Source: an uncultured Rhodobacter sp.
GTDB lineage: Bacteria > Pseudomonadota > Alphaproteobacteria > Rhodobacterales > Rhodobacteraceae
Length of the DNA: 5,735 nucleotides
Direction of reading: 5' to 3'
Assembly (NCBI GenBank): GCA_937901435.1
Contig: CALGTJ010000815.1
Location: forward strand, 1-5,735
The translations under genes were made by a program, and so were the position numbers. The notes beneath the pieces were generated by a model, which did no database searches, was not told the origin of the DNA, and worked only from the letters and a program-made list of their open reading frames with translations. Shown piece after piece: positions 5,331 through 5,735 of the stretch; position 1 is the first letter of the stretch, and each line of letters begins with the position of its first letter.

Positions 5331-5735
5331 TTAATCGGGGGGCGCATCGCCAAGCCGGTCTAGGCGCATCGTTTCCAGATGGGAAAAGAGATCGGCGGCG
5401 GTTTTCCACGCCACCTGCTCTTTCTGCGCAGGCGTCAGATCGGCGGGCAACAGCGCATGGTCGTAGGGGTCATCCTTGAAGATCGGGTAATCCGAGCCCA
5501 GCATGATGCGATCCGCACCCAGCACCTTGACCGCCGCCTCTAACGCGCGCGGGCCCAGTGAGGCGCAATCATACCAAAGGCGGCGCAGGCGCTCTGTCGG
5601 AAAGGGTGCGTCCGGATTGCGGTGGCGTGCGATGCTTTCGATGCGTTCCAGAATAAAGGGCAGGGTGCCGCCGAGATTGACGATCTGTACCGTGAGGCGA
5701 GGGTAATATTCTAGCATATCAGATAGAATCACAGT
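5331..5735 (-). CDS. Amidohydrolase-2 family metal-dependent hydrolase, N-terminal part beyond window edge
   Basis: The C-terminal 134 codons of a TIM-barrel hydrolase of the Amidohydro_2 (ACMSD-like) group, which includes decarboxylases, hydratases and lactonases. Visible family blocks are SDMLEYYPRLTVQIVNLGGTLPFILERI, WYDCASLGPRALEAAV and ADRIMLGSDYPI, whose Asp (residue 81 counting from the GTG at 5732) is the usual metal ligand of the last strand. The tail WKTAADLFSHL replaces the common W-x-N-A-x-x-L-F ending. The frame is open to the right edge; the GTG at 5732-5730 is internal family sequence, not the start. The His-x-Gly-Gly position that usually carries a catalytic His reads Asn-Leu-Gly-Gly. 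It is the first gene of the pair with the DUF1868 gene. The metal-binding His residues of strands 1 and 5 lie outside the window, so activity cannot be judged fully. Confidence 0.88.
   Translation of the reverse strand, partial: TVILSDMLEYYPRLTVQIVNLGGTLPFILERIESIARHRNPDAPFPTERLRRLWYDCASLGPRALEAAVKVLGADRIMLGSDYPIFKDDPYDHALLPADLTPAQKEQVAWKTAADLFSHLETMRLDRLGDAPPD

Noticed and set aside
5730..5732. GTG at 5732 as the start of the amidohydrolase
   Set aside because: The protein would lack most of the barrel including the strand-1 and strand-5 metal ligands; the frame stays open to the edge.

Overview
The window looks like chromosomal DNA of an alphaproteobacterium, most likely in or near the Rhodobacteraceae. 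The basis is GC-rich coding sequence with strong G/C preference at third codon positions, the protein flavours (UgpC/MalK-type ATPase, one-chain DhaK-DhaL kinase, LacI regulator, an MFS protein with a HARYxDF-type N-terminus) and the tight gene spacing. This placement is inference; no taxonomic marker gene is present.

Region 1 (1-3670, + strand) is the 3' end of a carbohydrate or polyol uptake-and-catabolism operon. It holds a sugar-type ABC importer ATPase cut by the left edge, a single-chain dihydroxyacetone-type kinase with both DhaK and DhaL domains and intact catalytic residues, and a LacI-family regulator. The likely scheme is import of a small polyol or ketose by the ABC system, oxidation by enzymes outside the window if needed, phosphorylation of the keto form by the kinase, and control by the LacI protein. 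The permeases and binding protein, which would identify the substrate, lie upstream and are not visible.

Region 2 (3671-4121) has no convincing ordinary gene but is rich in structure: an inverted repeat across the lacI-type stop codon, a 14-bp perfect palindrome, a strong intrinsic terminator that works on the minus strand although no minus-strand gene feeds it, a second hairpin just before that terminator, a long imperfect hairpin at 3925-3969, and a 24-codon open frame whose stop overlaps the next start. A small minus-strand RNA or the remains of a deleted gene are the two simplest readings.

Region 3 (4122-4607, + strand) is an MFS transporter reduced to 161 residues. Its first four membrane segments appear joined in frame to what looks like the last one, at a short tandem GGCTTT repeat. 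It is probably an internal-deletion remnant.

Region 4 (4596-5735, minus strand) is a two-gene operon reading toward the MFS remnant. It holds an amidohydrolase-2 family protein, cut by the right edge, then a DUF1868 protein of the 2H phosphoesterase fold with both HxT motifs. The two frames are in the same phase, separated by one stop and six codons. The amidohydrolase has Asn where many family members have a conserved His. No CRISPR, rRNA, tRNA, insertion sequence or phage gene was seen.
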